Assembly (NCBI GenBank): GCA_001460835.1
Contig: CYKH01001901.1
Location: 1,484 to 65,483 of the forward strand
DNA: 64,000 nt
Direction: 5' to 3'
Origin: Bodo saltans
Lineage: Eukaryota > Euglenozoa > Kinetoplastea > Eubodonida > Bodonidae
The first letter of the stretch is position 1, and every line of letters begins with the position of its first letter. Of this stretch, positions 37,690-47,565 are shown piece by piece. The notes below the pieces were generated by a model. The model did not search any database. It was not told the DNA's origin and saw nothing but the letters and a program-made list of their open reading frames with translations. The position numbers were made by a program, and so were the translations under genes.

Positions 37690-39567
37690 ATGCCATCGTT
37701 ACAACTCCAGCGAAAGCTTGACATTCTTTCACGCTCATCGACACCAAAGGTGCTCGTTGATGTCATCTATCTGCTGGTCTCAGAGTTGGACAAGCGTGAG
37801 CAGGACCAACGTCACACTGACGACACCATCACGGAATTAGAACTGGCTGCCAAGGACCCTTCGAGAGACATACAGCGTGACTTGCAGTCGCTGCGGCAGT
37901 CGTTAGAGACACTTCGGCGAGATACACAACAATTAGAGCACACCATTCGGGAAGCAGAGGCATCCTTTGTTGCTCAGTACGAAGTCAAACGCGCAGAGGT
38001 GAATGAATCGGTGCGAGAACTGCGTAGCACATGTGAGAGGCTACTGCGAGATGAGGTGCCAACATCGCTCTCCGCACAGCTTCAGCGGGTTTCGACGGTG
38101 TCGAAGGAGATTACGAGCGCAGCACTATCAACTACCGCTGAATCCCTTCGAGATATGAAGCATGAAGTGGTGATGGAGCTTGAGGAGGCGGCGAAGCACC
38201 ACTGCGCCACTGCGCTGGATCAGTTACACGAGGAGTGCCAAGTGAGCGTGTTTGCAAGTATGCGGCGTGTCGAAGTAGACTTTGATAAGATTCGCGCAGA
38301 ACTGGAGTCACTTTCAAGCGCGGCTGTGCGCGACATTCATAACCGGACATCACAGTGCAGCGAGTTCTTGGGAAAGACCGTCGCCAAGACGCTCCACGCA
38401 GAACCTCTTCTTGATGTTCACAAGCTGATGACAGAGGTGCAGTATTGCAACGCTCAACTTCAATTTTTCAGAGACACGTCATGCAGCAACGTGGAGGCCG
38501 CACTTATCCGCGGGAAAATCGCGACGTTAGAAGCAGCGACCACTGCACTGCGTGTGGAACAGAAGCATGTCGTTGGTTTCGTCTCACTTTGGGACGCAGA
38601 TGCAGAAGTGCTTGAAGAAATGGCGGAGATGACTCACACTCAAACATCTGGAGCTGCTGCTTCATCGAGGCGACGTGACGATCGGATTGGACTGATGAAA
38701 GCGGAGTATCTGCGACGACTTCCTGCGCTTTGTGGCTTTGCGTTATCTGCCGAGTCACAGGCTGGCACCAAAAGTGCCGACATTGCTTCATCCAATCCAC
38801 GAACTCCTATTCCCCAAACAGGTCATCGCGCCAGCAATGATGTCATCGTGAACCGCACACCAATTCCAGATCCCAGAAACACTCTCCTGAACGAAATGTC
38901 AGCAAGAAAAAGTGGTGCTGCGAGAGGGCAACGAGAAAGCGCTCATCCACAACGTGCAGGTGATTCTTCTCACATCAACATTAGCCGCGGCAGCGATGCC
39001 CTGGAACAACCGCCTGCTGTCTACTCCCGCCCTGGAGATGTGCGCCCACAGACATATGAACAGGATTCGACGCACAACAACGTGAGCAGCAGCGTAGCCG
39101 ATGTGTTCGCAGCATTGTTTCCCGCAAAGCACTCATCCATTGGGACTGAGCACAACTTTATCAACAATGGGGCTACTGCTCACGTTTCAGCGCGGCATCA
39201 TAGTAGTAGCTTTGATGATGATGGTGACGATGATGATGACGGCCTTGTTGTGGACATGGGCAACGGAGAATCCCCGGCTCGCAGCTCTCCCCGTAGTGAG
39301 CCCCATCATCAGCCTCTTGGGCTTGTAGTTAGTGACGCGGATCCATTGTCCGGAGGTGTGGTTGTGACACGAGTCCTCCCACTGTCGAAAATGGAGAAAC
39401 ATGGCGTCACACCTGGAGACCAAGTTCTTTCTATCAACGGCGCCATGATTTCCAATCGAGACCACATGGGTGCTGTCTTGATCTCCGTCCCACCCGGAGA
39501 AGCACTCAGAATGCACTTGTTTCGACCGTCACTATCGAAGATGTTCGTTGTGCAAACTGTCAAGTGA
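37690..39567 (+). CDS. coiled-coil protein with C-terminal PDZ domain
   Basis: A 625-residue protein. Residues 1-330 are almost entirely helical and coiled-coil (RDLQSLRQSLETLRRDTQQL and related heptads). Residues 330-530 are polar, low in complexity and include an Asp-rich run (SFDDDGDDDDDGL). The last 90 residues form a PDZ-type fold: LGLVVSD in place of the GLGF loop strand, then GGVVVTRVLPLSKMEKHGV, TPGDQVLSINGAMI and a closing GEALRMHLFRPS. The sequence LSINGAMISNRDH is the classic PDZ alpha-1 region. A scaffold at the cytoskeleton or membrane is likely by family logic. The first in-frame ATG is 37690. Confidence 0.83.
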   Translation: MPSLQLQRKLDILSRSSTPKVLVDVIYLLVSELDKREQDQRHTDDTITELELAAKDPSRDIQRDLQSLRQSLETLRRDTQQLEHTIREAEASFVAQYEVKRAEVNESVRELRSTCERLLRDEVPTSLSAQLQRVSTVSKEITSAALSTTAESLRDMKHEVVMELEEAAKHHCATALDQLHEECQVSVFASMRRVEVDFDKIRAELESLSSAAVRDIHNRTSQCSEFLGKTVAKTLHAEPLLDVHKLMTEVQYCNAQLQFFRDTSCSNVEAALIRGKIATLEAATTALRVEQKHVVGFVSLWDADAEVLEEMAEMTHTQTSGAAASSRRRDDRIGLMKAEYLRRLPALCGFALSAESQAGTKSADIASSNPRTPIPQTGHRASNDVIVNRTPIPDPRNTLLNEMSARKSGAARGQRESAHPQRAGDSSHINISRGSDALEQPPAVYSRPGDVRPQTYEQDSTHNNVSSSVADVFAALFPAKHSSIGTEHNFINNGATAHVSARHHSSSFDDDGDDDDDGLVVDMGNGESPARSSPRSEPHHQPLGLVVSDADPLSGGVVVTRVLPLSKMEKHGVTPGDQVLSINGAMISNRDHMGAVLISVPPGEALRMHLFRPSLSKMFVVQTVK

Positions 39568-39780
39568 CCCCCGACAAACCGCTCACGAAAAGAGAGACAT
39601 TATGATTTTCGTTGTACTATGAGTTTGACGCGTATGAGCTCCCACCGCGGAATGTCGGAGCGGATCCATGATCGACGTTGTGGATTTCTTGAATGCTTCC
39701 TTCCTCTTTATTGTTATTTGCCATATTTTACAGTACTCACCACAACGCGTGATTAAGGCACGTCACTCGTGCTAGCAACG

Positions 39781-40887
39781 ATGAGCACTCCGAAGCGACG
39801 GGAGACCACGTCTCGTGGTCCAATGGTTGCAACTCCATGGCGTAGTGTTTTGGAAAAGGAGCGCGATCTCAGCTTTAAATACGCCTGGGACCCCTCCCGT
39901 ATTCCTGCTATCGTCTCTGCGGGCATTCAGCCGCGCGCGCCAATGGAAGCGCGACTTCGCTCAGCGTACACCCTTCGACGCGCGTTAGAGTGCGCAACGA
40001 TCGCACAGCGAATTGAAGCGATGCAGTCTCCGATGGTAGGCGGTGCGATTCATTATTTTCTTGACCATGTTGCGGATGAAATCAACCCAGCAAGCTGTGC
40101 TCGGTTACAGGAGCACGCACTGATGACGTTGGTGCACTGCCTCGGGAACGACCAACGTGTTGATGATGCTCTCATATTGGACGACGCCACCATCAGGCGA
40201 ATCTATGGGTGCTTAGAGAGCCAGTTTGTCGTGGTCGTGTCGGCCGCAAGTCAACTCGTACGGCGCATCTCGGAGATTGATCATGTGTGTCCCGTTCTGG
40301 CATTTGACGAGTCCATATTCCACAGCATTTTAAGGCTTTTGGAAACGGTACCTGATTCGCGGGTCCGCACACATATCCTCAGTACGCTCATCAACATGGC
40401 CGCACATCCAAAACTGCAGTTTATGATGGCACGGAGCGCGCGACTTTTGCAATGGCTAGTCGAAAACGTGTTTCAATTTTGCTCGATGCTCTCGGCAGAA
40501 TCAAACGATCATCCAATGCCTCTCTCGCGAAACGGCGGAGATGGCGGCTCACCATGGCGAGGCCATTCGTTTGCGTCTCGTGGTCTTTCGTCTCAGCCAT
40601 CAGCAACACACTCAGCAGTTTCCGAGGATGGTGCTTCTGACGCAGCTGAAACGGCAGTGAAGTGTGTTCGCGTCTTGGCCAACTTACTATCGTATTCGCC
40701 CAATAGGAACGAGATTCAGCGACTGGTACCCTCTATCCTCGACGCAATGCTGAATTGCCAACATCCCCGGGCACCTCATGACTTATCAGAAGCGAGCAAG
40801 TGCGTGGTTCACCTTTTCCACGAGAATCCATCCGATCTTCAATTCGAGTTGACCTCGGAGTTGTCCCGCAGGCCTCAGCCTCAATAG
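39781..40887 (+). CDS. armadillo-like helical-repeat protein
   Basis: A 368-residue protein made of helix pairs in the manner of armadillo/HEAT repeats (ASCARLQEHALMTLVHCLGN, FHSILRLLETVPDSRVRTHI, AAETAVKCVRVLANLLSYSP). A Ser-rich insertion (about residues 245-285) splits the array. The N-terminal YAWDPSRIPAIVSAGIQPR and the short array recall radial-spoke protein RSPH14, an axonemal ARM protein, but I cannot confirm orthology by eye. The ATG at 39781 is the first in frame. Cytosolic or axonemal location is inferred from the lack of signals. Confidence 0.72.
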   Translation: MSTPKRRETTSRGPMVATPWRSVLEKERDLSFKYAWDPSRIPAIVSAGIQPRAPMEARLRSAYTLRRALECATIAQRIEAMQSPMVGGAIHYFLDHVADEINPASCARLQEHALMTLVHCLGNDQRVDDALILDDATIRRIYGCLESQFVVVVSAASQLVRRISEIDHVCPVLAFDESIFHSILRLLETVPDSRVRTHILSTLINMAAHPKLQFMMARSARLLQWLVENVFQFCSMLSAESNDHPMPLSRNGGDGGSPWRGHSFASRGLSSQPSATHSAVSEDGASDAAETAVKCVRVLANLLSYSPNRNEIQRLVPSILDAMLNCQHPRAPHDLSEASKCVVHLFHENPSDLQFELTSELSRRPQPQ

Positions 40888-41070
40888 TTGCATGGAAAAG
40901 CGAGTGCTTTTTGTTTGCTTTGTGTTTCTACCAAGAATACAAACTTACTACATTTCCTGTTGTACTGTTGTCTTATCTCATTCCCCCGTGTGACTGTTGC
41001 ATTCCGTGTCCTTAATAGTGTGTCAGAGAACACGTCAACCTGCTCGTTTCCTTTGTTGCAAATAAAAATA

Positions 41071-41532
41071 ATGAGGCACAAAAGAACCTATCATTCCTCT
41101 ATGGCATCTGCACTTTTAACTGCACCTTCCACTTCTTCACATGCTGAGGTGCCGCCTGCAGCATCGCCCACTTTGTGCGACTTGGAGCTGCATTCGAGTG
41201 GCACCATGAGCAGGCTGCTCTTGGCCAACGCGGCGTCTCAGATGATCACAAACAATGAGGGGCTGGTCGATGGACTTATGGTTCCTCAGAAGTTGAAATT
41301 GTTCGCTCTTGCTCGTGGAGTATCCCTAGTGTCGGAAGGAGGCCTGGCAGTTCCGTCTGAAACACTTCTTCAGCTGTTACAGCGCTCGCATAGTGGCACG
41401 GCAACTCAGAATCTTCCATTCTGCCTGACACGATATTCGGGTTTCCACGGCGATGCTGAAGGTGTTTTACGATCTTCGCTGAATCTTCGCATTCAAATTG
41501 CAGAATTGTTGTCTTCCAACTGCAAAGTCTGA
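41071..41532 (+). CDS. hypothetical protein
   Basis: A 153-residue protein with no recognised domain. The N-terminus is basic (MRHKRTYHSSMASALL) and an alternative start exists at 41101. The middle is helical and Ala/Leu-rich (MSRLLLANAASQMITNNEGL), and the C-terminal half contains SETLLQLLQRSHSG. It is preceded by a long T-rich leader (40960-41060) that could include the splice acceptor. The frame is open well upstream of 41071, but without an ATG of convincing context. Confidence 0.62.
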   Translation: MRHKRTYHSSMASALLTAPSTSSHAEVPPAASPTLCDLELHSSGTMSRLLLANAASQMITNNEGLVDGLMVPQKLKLFALARGVSLVSEGGLAVPSETLLQLLQRSHSGTATQNLPFCLTRYSGFHGDAEGVLRSSLNLRIQIAELLSSNCKV

Positions 41533-41722
41533 AAGTTCTGCTTAAGTGCAACGTTGAAACTCCGCGCATGCATCATGATCTTCACAACCACCACACAGAT
41601 TACATTTCTTTTTTTGATTCTCAGAGTAGCTCAGCCTCGCAAGCAGGGGATTTTTGCCCCCTCTCTGTGCACGCATTAGTGATTTATCCTTTTTTTTGTT
41701 TGACAAGAAGATTAGAATTACG

Positions 41723-42505
41723 ATGAAGTCTCTTCTCGTTTGCGCCTTGTTGGCAGCCACGTTGCTGGCGTCAGTTATCGAGGCTCGTGGCTGCCCGAGC
41801 TACGAGTCTGCGGTAGACATTTGCCACAACTTTACTCGTATCGAAAAGAAGGACTCGCGCTGCCGTTTCTGGTCCTGCGTCGTGCAATTCTGTGATGCTG
41901 AGTATGTCCAGGCGACTCAGCACAAATATTGCCGCGTCCCCGCCACCGCCCCTCGTCTGAAGTTGCCCACATCCCCTCTGCCTCGCGGCGTCGTCGCGCG
42001 CAATACTGCTAAGACTGTTGGCACCCCCGCTACGTCTTCCCCGTGCGGTGGTGGCCAAGGCTCCACGGATGCATCCACGATCCGCCACTGGTTGCTCGAT
42101 ACCGCCATGAATGTGTACTACGACCGTGCTAATGAGCACTACACCGAGGGTAACCAGCGTTGGTCTGGCATCACCGGCCACGTGTGCCCACCAAACGCCC
42201 CGGAATACAGCGACTGCTCCAGCACTGTCACGTGGATCTACTGGACTCTGTTCGGAAACGGCAATGACTTCATGAATAACGAGAGCTGGTCTGCAGGGTA
42301 CACCGGGACACTTGATCAACACGGCACGCAAGTGCCTATCAACACGACCGATCTCGCTATTGGCGACTTGTGTTTCTACTACACTCCCATGCACCACGTC
42401 GCGATTTACGTGGGCGGTGGCAAGGTGGTGTCCCACGGAATGGACCCTGTGGGATACTACCCGTACGACTACGCTCCCGTGGACTTCTGCCGCCGCTACA
42501 TTTGA
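41723..42505 (+). CDS. secreted NlpC/P60 cysteine peptidase (peptidoglycan endopeptidase type)
   Basis: A 260-residue secreted enzyme. Residues 1-22 are a textbook signal peptide (MKSLLVCALLAATLLASVIE, cleavage near ARG). A Cys-rich module follows (C24, C34, C47, C52, C57, C70). Residues about 115-260 form an NlpC/P60 domain. The nucleophile is C165 in YSDCSSTVTWIYW, GDLCFYY is the usual strand, the catalytic His is H225 in MHHVAIYVGGGK, and H238 (VVSHG) stands at the third polar position. Family members cut peptide bonds in bacterial cell walls, mostly gamma-D-glutamyl-diaminopimelate or related links. In a bacteria-eating flagellate it would act in the phagosome or outside the cell. The start is fixed by the signal peptide. 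Codons are rich in C/G endings, which suggests high expression. Bacterial origin by transfer is likely. Confidence 0.9.
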   Translation: MKSLLVCALLAATLLASVIEARGCPSYESAVDICHNFTRIEKKDSRCRFWSCVVQFCDAEYVQATQHKYCRVPATAPRLKLPTSPLPRGVVARNTAKTVGTPATSSPCGGGQGSTDASTIRHWLLDTAMNVYYDRANEHYTEGNQRWSGITGHVCPPNAPEYSDCSSTVTWIYWTLFGNGNDFMNNESWSAGYTGTLDQHGTQVPINTTDLAIGDLCFYYTPMHHVAIYVGGGKVVSHGMDPVGYYPYDYAPVDFCRRYI

Positions 42506-42745
42506 GCGCTGAAAATAAAAAAAAAAACTGGAGGCAGTTGAGCAGGAGTGGAGCGTGAGGGGGGGAAAAACAACAACACAATTGATCGCATCAAAGTTGC
42601 ACCGACATGCCAAGAACGATTGAGCGAGACGTGAAATTGAATTGCCAACCTGAGCCGTGTTGCAATGAGGAATTGTTGTCATTGTTGGTTAAGGAAGCAA
42701 AGAAAACAAAGTCATCACACACAAAAAAATAATCATCCTCACCGT

Positions 42746-45700
42746 ATGAATCCACAACCCGACGTCAACGATGCAAGCATGGGAGAGTCAGCGTCAGCGG
42801 TGGTTTTGCCCACAACTCCGTCGCCCAACACCTCAACCCCCTCGCAGGAGGATGGCTGGGCCAATGCTCATCACTGTGCAGCTTGTGGCGATGGGTTTAC
42901 GATAACCCTTCGCAGGCACCACTGCCGAGAATGTCGCAGTTCCTACTGCTACCGCTGTTGCGCCAAGCGTTTGGAGGCAATTCGATGCTGCGACGGTTGT
43001 GAATGCCTTCGACGCCTGGCTTCCTCTGCTAACGGTGGTGGGGAATGTCATCCACTCGACGCGTTCCTAGATCGTACACCCAGTGCCCGAGAGTTGCAAC
43101 CGAAGCACACGTGCTCAGGAGTTGCAACGGTCGATGTGGCTGTGGAACACATTGTGCTTCACATGTCGTCACAGGAGTTTGACACGGCAGACATTTTGTC
43201 TCGAGTGTTTGAAGAATTGTGGCCACATGTTTCTCCAGAACGTTTTCTTGCTGCTATCGATCGCTACATCAATGCAGTGGAACCACAGTCTTTGCTGAGC
43301 GCCGATGCATCAGAGAGGCTTCAATGGGCGGCCGTGTTGCGTGCAGCTCTGCTCCAGTCCACAAAAGGTCCTGGGGCGGTGCAGCAGGTGGTGGCATCGA
43401 CAGCAAAACTGGTGGGAGGAGCAGTCACACTACTTCACGGGGCAGCAAAGTTTGTAGGGGTCACACCACCATCTGAAGACAAGGACATTGCCTCCGCTGT
43501 GCATCCAAAACAATCCTCCCCACACATCCTCACCGCTGCCATCAACTCCGTCGTCGCGTCACTCTACTTGGATATCATCAAGGCCACAAAGGAGCAGTTG
43601 ACGTGCGTCCTCGGTGATCTTGAAGATGCTGAGGGAGAAGATGAAACATTCGATACATTGCACTCCTTTGGCAACGACGATTCTCAAGGGGAGGTGCGCA
43701 AGGCGCTCTTGCAGAACGTTGCGAGTGCCAAGAAGGACATCAATCGACTTTTGCAGGACGCGGACATGCTCTGTGAAAACGAAGTAGCGTCATCGAAGTG
43801 CCTTGCAGCGTCGACGTCTTCTTTTTTCGCCACGCGGCTGCATCGTGTTCAGCGCCTTGACGACGACGCCGCGAGTGCAATTACTGCAGCACAAGAAATC
43901 GGCATGTCGCTAGAGAAGTTCATTGCTGAGCGCCAAGACAGCCAGGATCAATTCGCAACGCCACTGCAGTCCGCCACAATGCTTGACGTTGGAGCCGAAA
44001 CTCCTCCTCCACCCACCCAGCCGTCACGCCCAAAGCGAACCTTCGCTAGTGCACTATCCCACATCCGCACCCGCATTATTGGAGTTCCACAGGCGGTACT
44101 TGAGATGTTCCCCGACATTTCGAAAACAATTCAACGTGAGGTGTTCGTAGGCTGGGGAAAGCGCGAGGCGGATGAAAAGAATCGAAGAAACCTGGCGGCG
44201 CTCAAAGACGAAGATGAAAAGCGCGGAACGAAGTTGCTCACTCCAGAAACGTTTGCGAACGTCCGTGCCATACAGCGCCTCATGAACGATCTCAACGGTC
44301 CTTGTCGCGAAGCAGCCCTTCAATCTGGCCTTCAGCACTACCAATCACTACTTTCGCTACCCGAACAACAAAAAGACATCACTGCAGGTGACCTCCTCAA
44401 GAGTGCCAAAGAATGGTTAAAGCAATGCCCCGCCGATGTGATCAAGGCCGTTAGGCTCACGGATGCCGTGACGAAGAGCGACCAGCAAAAAGAATCTGCG
44501 GAGAGGACGCGACGTGCCATGTGTGACGTGGGAGGAATAGCTGTCACGCTGGAGACGGATGGCGCCAAGCTTGACGGAGTGTACTTGACCGTTCAGGGCC
44601 TGCAGGATGCCATCTCTGCTGCCGGGGGGCGGCGCTGCTCACTTGTCGACTCCAGCTCGGGGGTTGCCATCGCGGAGGGGTTTGGGTTCACCTGTGAAGA
44701 AGCAAATTCCCCAGCGTCACTTGCCCAAGCAAAGCTGCTCGACAACTTGTCCACCCTATCATTTGGAAATTTCCTTCAAGGCACCGCTCGCAGTGACAGT
44801 GCAGCTCGCAGCCTCGAGTGGACGCGAGTTGATGTTGAATTGCAATGGGCACTGGTTCCCAATCAAACGTCGTTTGACGCGGCGAGCTACGCCCACCGGA
44901 GCCTCAACGGTGGAGGGCTTCGTGTGGAATTTAATCATCACGAGACTCCCGTTACGACAGAAGCAACAAACGCAACAGTGATCCTCACGAGCGGCGCCGT
45001 TGGGGTATACGAAGCACAAAAGAGAGAAATGATGGCGTTTTTATCTCGTGGTGTGAATGTTCTTGGCTTCAATTTTCGGGGCTACGGTCGCTCTGACGGA
45101 ACACCGCACGAGCACTCGATGCAGTCTGATTTAGAGGCAGCGTACACGTACCTACGCGAGGTGCAACATGTGGCTGACAAGAACATTCTTGTCAAATCGC
45201 TTTGCATGAGCGGCGTTGCCGGAGCACATCTTGCTGCTCGACATCCTGGGGTAAACCTCCTCCTCGACCAAACCTACTCGGACTTCGGTCGGTACCTTTC
45301 AGCGGAGGTGCGACGAATACTCCGCCAAAATTCTGTCTACTCTTTGCTCCCCCTTCAACTCTCAAGAGCATCTGAATTCTTGGTGAGCGAGTTCGTGAAG
45401 CGGCACGCGCCACGCTGGAATATTGCAACTGAGATTGCGACCGTAACTGGCTGTGTTGGCGTGTTCATCACAGATGAAGACGTGAATACTCCCAAAGCGG
45501 AGGCACTCAGCAACATAAAGTCTGTCATGACCAAAGGAAACCACCAGATACGCGGCTACATGTTTCCCGGGGAGCACGCAACAGTCTGGCTCGATTGTGT
45601 GAGCAGTGTGGCTCGTCCAGAAGACCTCACCACGTCGTCGCTGTCTGGAGCTTGTCATGAAGCGTTGCAGCGCCAAGAGCCCAAGAAGTGGGGCGAGTTG

Positions 45701-46063
45701 AAGGCGGCCGTTGCCGACTTTCAAGCATCCATCAAGTCGGACGTTGAGTTCGATGAGACGATTCTTAGCAGGGTGGAAATGTTGCTTGGCGCTATTCGCG
45801 TCAAGCATGAAGACTCAGAGGTTTTTATTTGTCGGTTACAAAATGTTTGCAACGCACTTCGTACAAGTCGACAATCGTCTCGGTCGCTTAGCGCACTATC
45901 TGCAGATGATTGTGGGAGGCCTCTTGACAGCTTACGGATGATTTCATTTTCACGAGCACATCACCCAGGGCGCATGGCGATGGACGACTTCTTGTTATTC
46001 ATCGGTTTCTTCAAACCGATCCACTTGGGAGCTGTGGCTGTCAACGGAGGTGTGACGATCTGA
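42746..46063 (+). CDS. FYVE zinc finger fused to an alpha/beta hydrolase
   Basis: A 1105-residue protein. Residues 38-86 form a FYVE finger (HHCAACGDGF, TLRRHHCRECRSSYC) with C44/C47, C60/C63, C68/C71 and C82/C85 and the basic RRHHCR patch that binds phosphatidylinositol 3-phosphate. The middle (90-720) is mostly helical. Residues about 745-960 form an alpha/beta hydrolase core: VGVYEAQKREMMAFLSRGVN, VLGFNFRGYGRSDGTP (oxyanion-type loop), VKSLCMSGVAGAHLAARHP, the strand CVGVFITDEDVN with the acid, and GEHATVW with the His. At the nucleophile elbow alignment puts Cys820 where most hydrolases have Ser. PI3P binding would place it on endosomes or phagosomes. The ATG at 42746 is preferred; an upstream ATG at 42665 is also in frame. 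The fusion and the Cys are the unusual points. Confidence 0.8.
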   Translation: MNPQPDVNDASMGESASAVVLPTTPSPNTSTPSQEDGWANAHHCAACGDGFTITLRRHHCRECRSSYCYRCCAKRLEAIRCCDGCECLRRLASSANGGGECHPLDAFLDRTPSARELQPKHTCSGVATVDVAVEHIVLHMSSQEFDTADILSRVFEELWPHVSPERFLAAIDRYINAVEPQSLLSADASERLQWAAVLRAALLQSTKGPGAVQQVVASTAKLVGGAVTLLHGAAKFVGVTPPSEDKDIASAVHPKQSSPHILTAAINSVVASLYLDIIKATKEQLTCVLGDLEDAEGEDETFDTLHSFGNDDSQGEVRKALLQNVASAKKDINRLLQDADMLCENEVASSKCLAASTSSFFATRLHRVQRLDDDAASAITAAQEIGMSLEKFIAERQDSQDQFATPLQSATMLDVGAETPPPPTQPSRPKRTFASALSHIRTRIIGVPQAVLEMFPDISKTIQREVFVGWGKREADEKNRRNLAALKDEDEKRGTKLLTPETFANVRAIQRLMNDLNGPCREAALQSGLQHYQSLLSLPEQQKDITAGDLLKSAKEWLKQCPADVIKAVRLTDAVTKSDQQKESAERTRRAMCDVGGIAVTLETDGAKLDGVYLTVQGLQDAISAAGGRRCSLVDSSSGVAIAEGFGFTCEEANSPASLAQAKLLDNLSTLSFGNFLQGTARSDSAARSLEWTRVDVELQWALVPNQTSFDAASYAHRSLNGGGLRVEFNHHETPVTTEATNATVILTSGAVGVYEAQKREMMAFLSRGVNVLGFNFRGYGRSDGTPHEHSMQSDLEAAYTYLREVQHVADKNILVKSLCMSGVAGAHLAARHPGVNLLLDQTYSDFGRYLSAEVRRILRQNSVYSLLPLQLSRASEFLVSEFVKRHAPRWNIATEIATVTGCVGVFITDEDVNTPKAEALSNIKSVMTKGNHQIRGYMFPGEHATVWLDCVSSVARPEDLTTSSLSGACHEALQRQEPKKWGELKAAVADFQASIKSDVEFDETILSRVEMLLGAIRVKHEDSEVFICRLQNVCNALRTSRQSSRSLSALSADDCGRPLDSLRMISFSRAHHPGRMAMDDFLLFIGFFKPIHLGAVAVNGGVTI

Positions 46064-46347
46064 TTGGATCAGTCACTCAACACGAACTTGGGATTCTTCT
46101 CTTATTGCGCGTTCAAGAGAAGAGGTCTCATCTTCTTTTTTTATTTTCGATTCGTTTTAATGTATTTTTGCGAATACAATTGCTTCTGTGCGGTCAGTCT
46201 GACAATATTACGCGCGGTATGATTTGGCCCTTTGCTATGTTCGCAGTGAGATGGATGAGAGAACCTTTCCTGCTTGTTTTGTCTGTTGAAAAAAAGGAAG
46301 TTGATATATAAAAAAGAGAAAGCTCTCCTTCTCGTGCCAGCCAAGAG

Positions 46348-47316
46348 ATGCGTTGCACGACACTTTTATCCGTGATGGCCCTTTTGGCGGTTGGAAGCCT
46401 TGCCTTCCCCAAGCAACCCGCTAACCCAATCATGGCGATCGTCACCACGCCCCTCAGCGACTGCTATGGCATTAGTCCGCCCCCAGCTGGTCTCGATATC
46501 TATGGCGGGTGCATCGAGTCCTACTACGTCCGGTGGTTGGAGGCGTCAGGCATTCGTGTGGTGCCTTTGATTTGGAACGCATCGTGGACAGAGCGCAAGG
46601 CTGTGCTTGACAGCGTCAACGGTGCTTTGTTCCCTGGAGGTGGTCTCGGTGGCGAAGCTTTCACTGAGTACCTGGGGAACGCAACTCAAATCTTCAACTA
46701 TGCGACGGAAAGAAACGCGCTTGGAGATGCATTTTTCCTGTGGGGGACTTGCCAAGGCTTTCAGGTGTTGAGCGTCATCGCTCTGCAAGACGCCTCCCTT
46801 CTCAAGTGCATCTACCACGGAACTGACCCCTCCATGTTGCCCCTGGACTTCACCTCCTACCAACCTGCCAGCGTCATGTTTGGCCAGCGTGCTGAGAGCC
46901 CCATCAACATTGTCGGCATTCTGCAGAACCAAAATTCTACGTTGAACTGGCACTCTTGTGGAATCAACCCCTCCGACCTGAACGCCGACTTTAACAGCAT
47001 CTTTAAGGTGATCTCCACCAACGTGGACATCAACGGACTGCCATTCATCAGCTCGTATGAGTCGACCACAAACAACTTCTTTGCAACCCAGTTCCACCCC
47101 GAGCGTATTCTGTACGAATTCAGCGATGACATCATCGGCCACACGCCCGACGATATTTTGGTATCGCATTACTTGTCGATGTTTATCGCCGCACGATTAA
47201 AGCTGAACAATCACTCTTACCCCACCGCAACCGATGCCAACAACGCAGCGGTTGAAAATTTCCCAGTTTATAACTTGGGATGGGGATCAGAGCTTTACTG
47301 GATCAGTGGAAACTAG
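46348..47316 (+). CDS. secreted/lysosomal gamma-glutamyl hydrolase (class I GATase-like, peptidase C26)
   Basis: A 322-residue enzyme of the gamma-glutamyl hydrolase family, which removes gamma-linked glutamates from folate polyglutamates and related peptides. A signal peptide covers residues 1-19 (TTLLSVMALLAVGSLAF). The nucleophile C135 lies in LWGTCQGFQV, and H250/E252 in ATQFHPE complete the triad. IMAIVTTPLSDCY and ALFPGGG are other family marks. Human GGH has 318 residues. There are several N-glycosylation sequons (NAS, NAT, NST, NHS), as expected for a lysosomal or secreted protein. It probably acts in the digestive vacuole on food-derived folates or gamma-glutamyl peptides. Codons resemble those of highly expressed genes. 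The start is set by the signal peptide. Confidence 0.92.
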   Translation: MRCTTLLSVMALLAVGSLAFPKQPANPIMAIVTTPLSDCYGISPPPAGLDIYGGCIESYYVRWLEASGIRVVPLIWNASWTERKAVLDSVNGALFPGGGLGGEAFTEYLGNATQIFNYATERNALGDAFFLWGTCQGFQVLSVIALQDASLLKCIYHGTDPSMLPLDFTSYQPASVMFGQRAESPINIVGILQNQNSTLNWHSCGINPSDLNADFNSIFKVISTNVDINGLPFISSYESTTNNFFATQFHPERILYEFSDDIIGHTPDDILVSHYLSMFIAARLKLNNHSYPTATDANNAAVENFPVYNLGWGSELYWISGN

Positions 47317-47565
47317 ATTTCTGGGCGCGTGGGCGAGTTCAACGAGCCATTCAAATATTTGAAGCGAACCTTTTTTCCCCCTTTTTAACAAAGCACAGAC
47401 CACGTTGCGCGTGAACCATTACATTTTCGTTTTGGGACCTCGACTGCCCTCAAACAAAACGCACGTTCGAAGAACATTTGATCATGAGTGCTAAGAAATT
47501 TGATGTTTTCCCCTCATACACATCACAACAAAGTATTCCAACAAACACAATACATCAAAGACAAT

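Noticed and set aside
41771-42682. A 303-codon open frame on the minus strand
   Set aside because: It is opposite the NlpC/P60 gene, whose signal peptide and catalytic motifs are clear; the antisense frame shows no domain.
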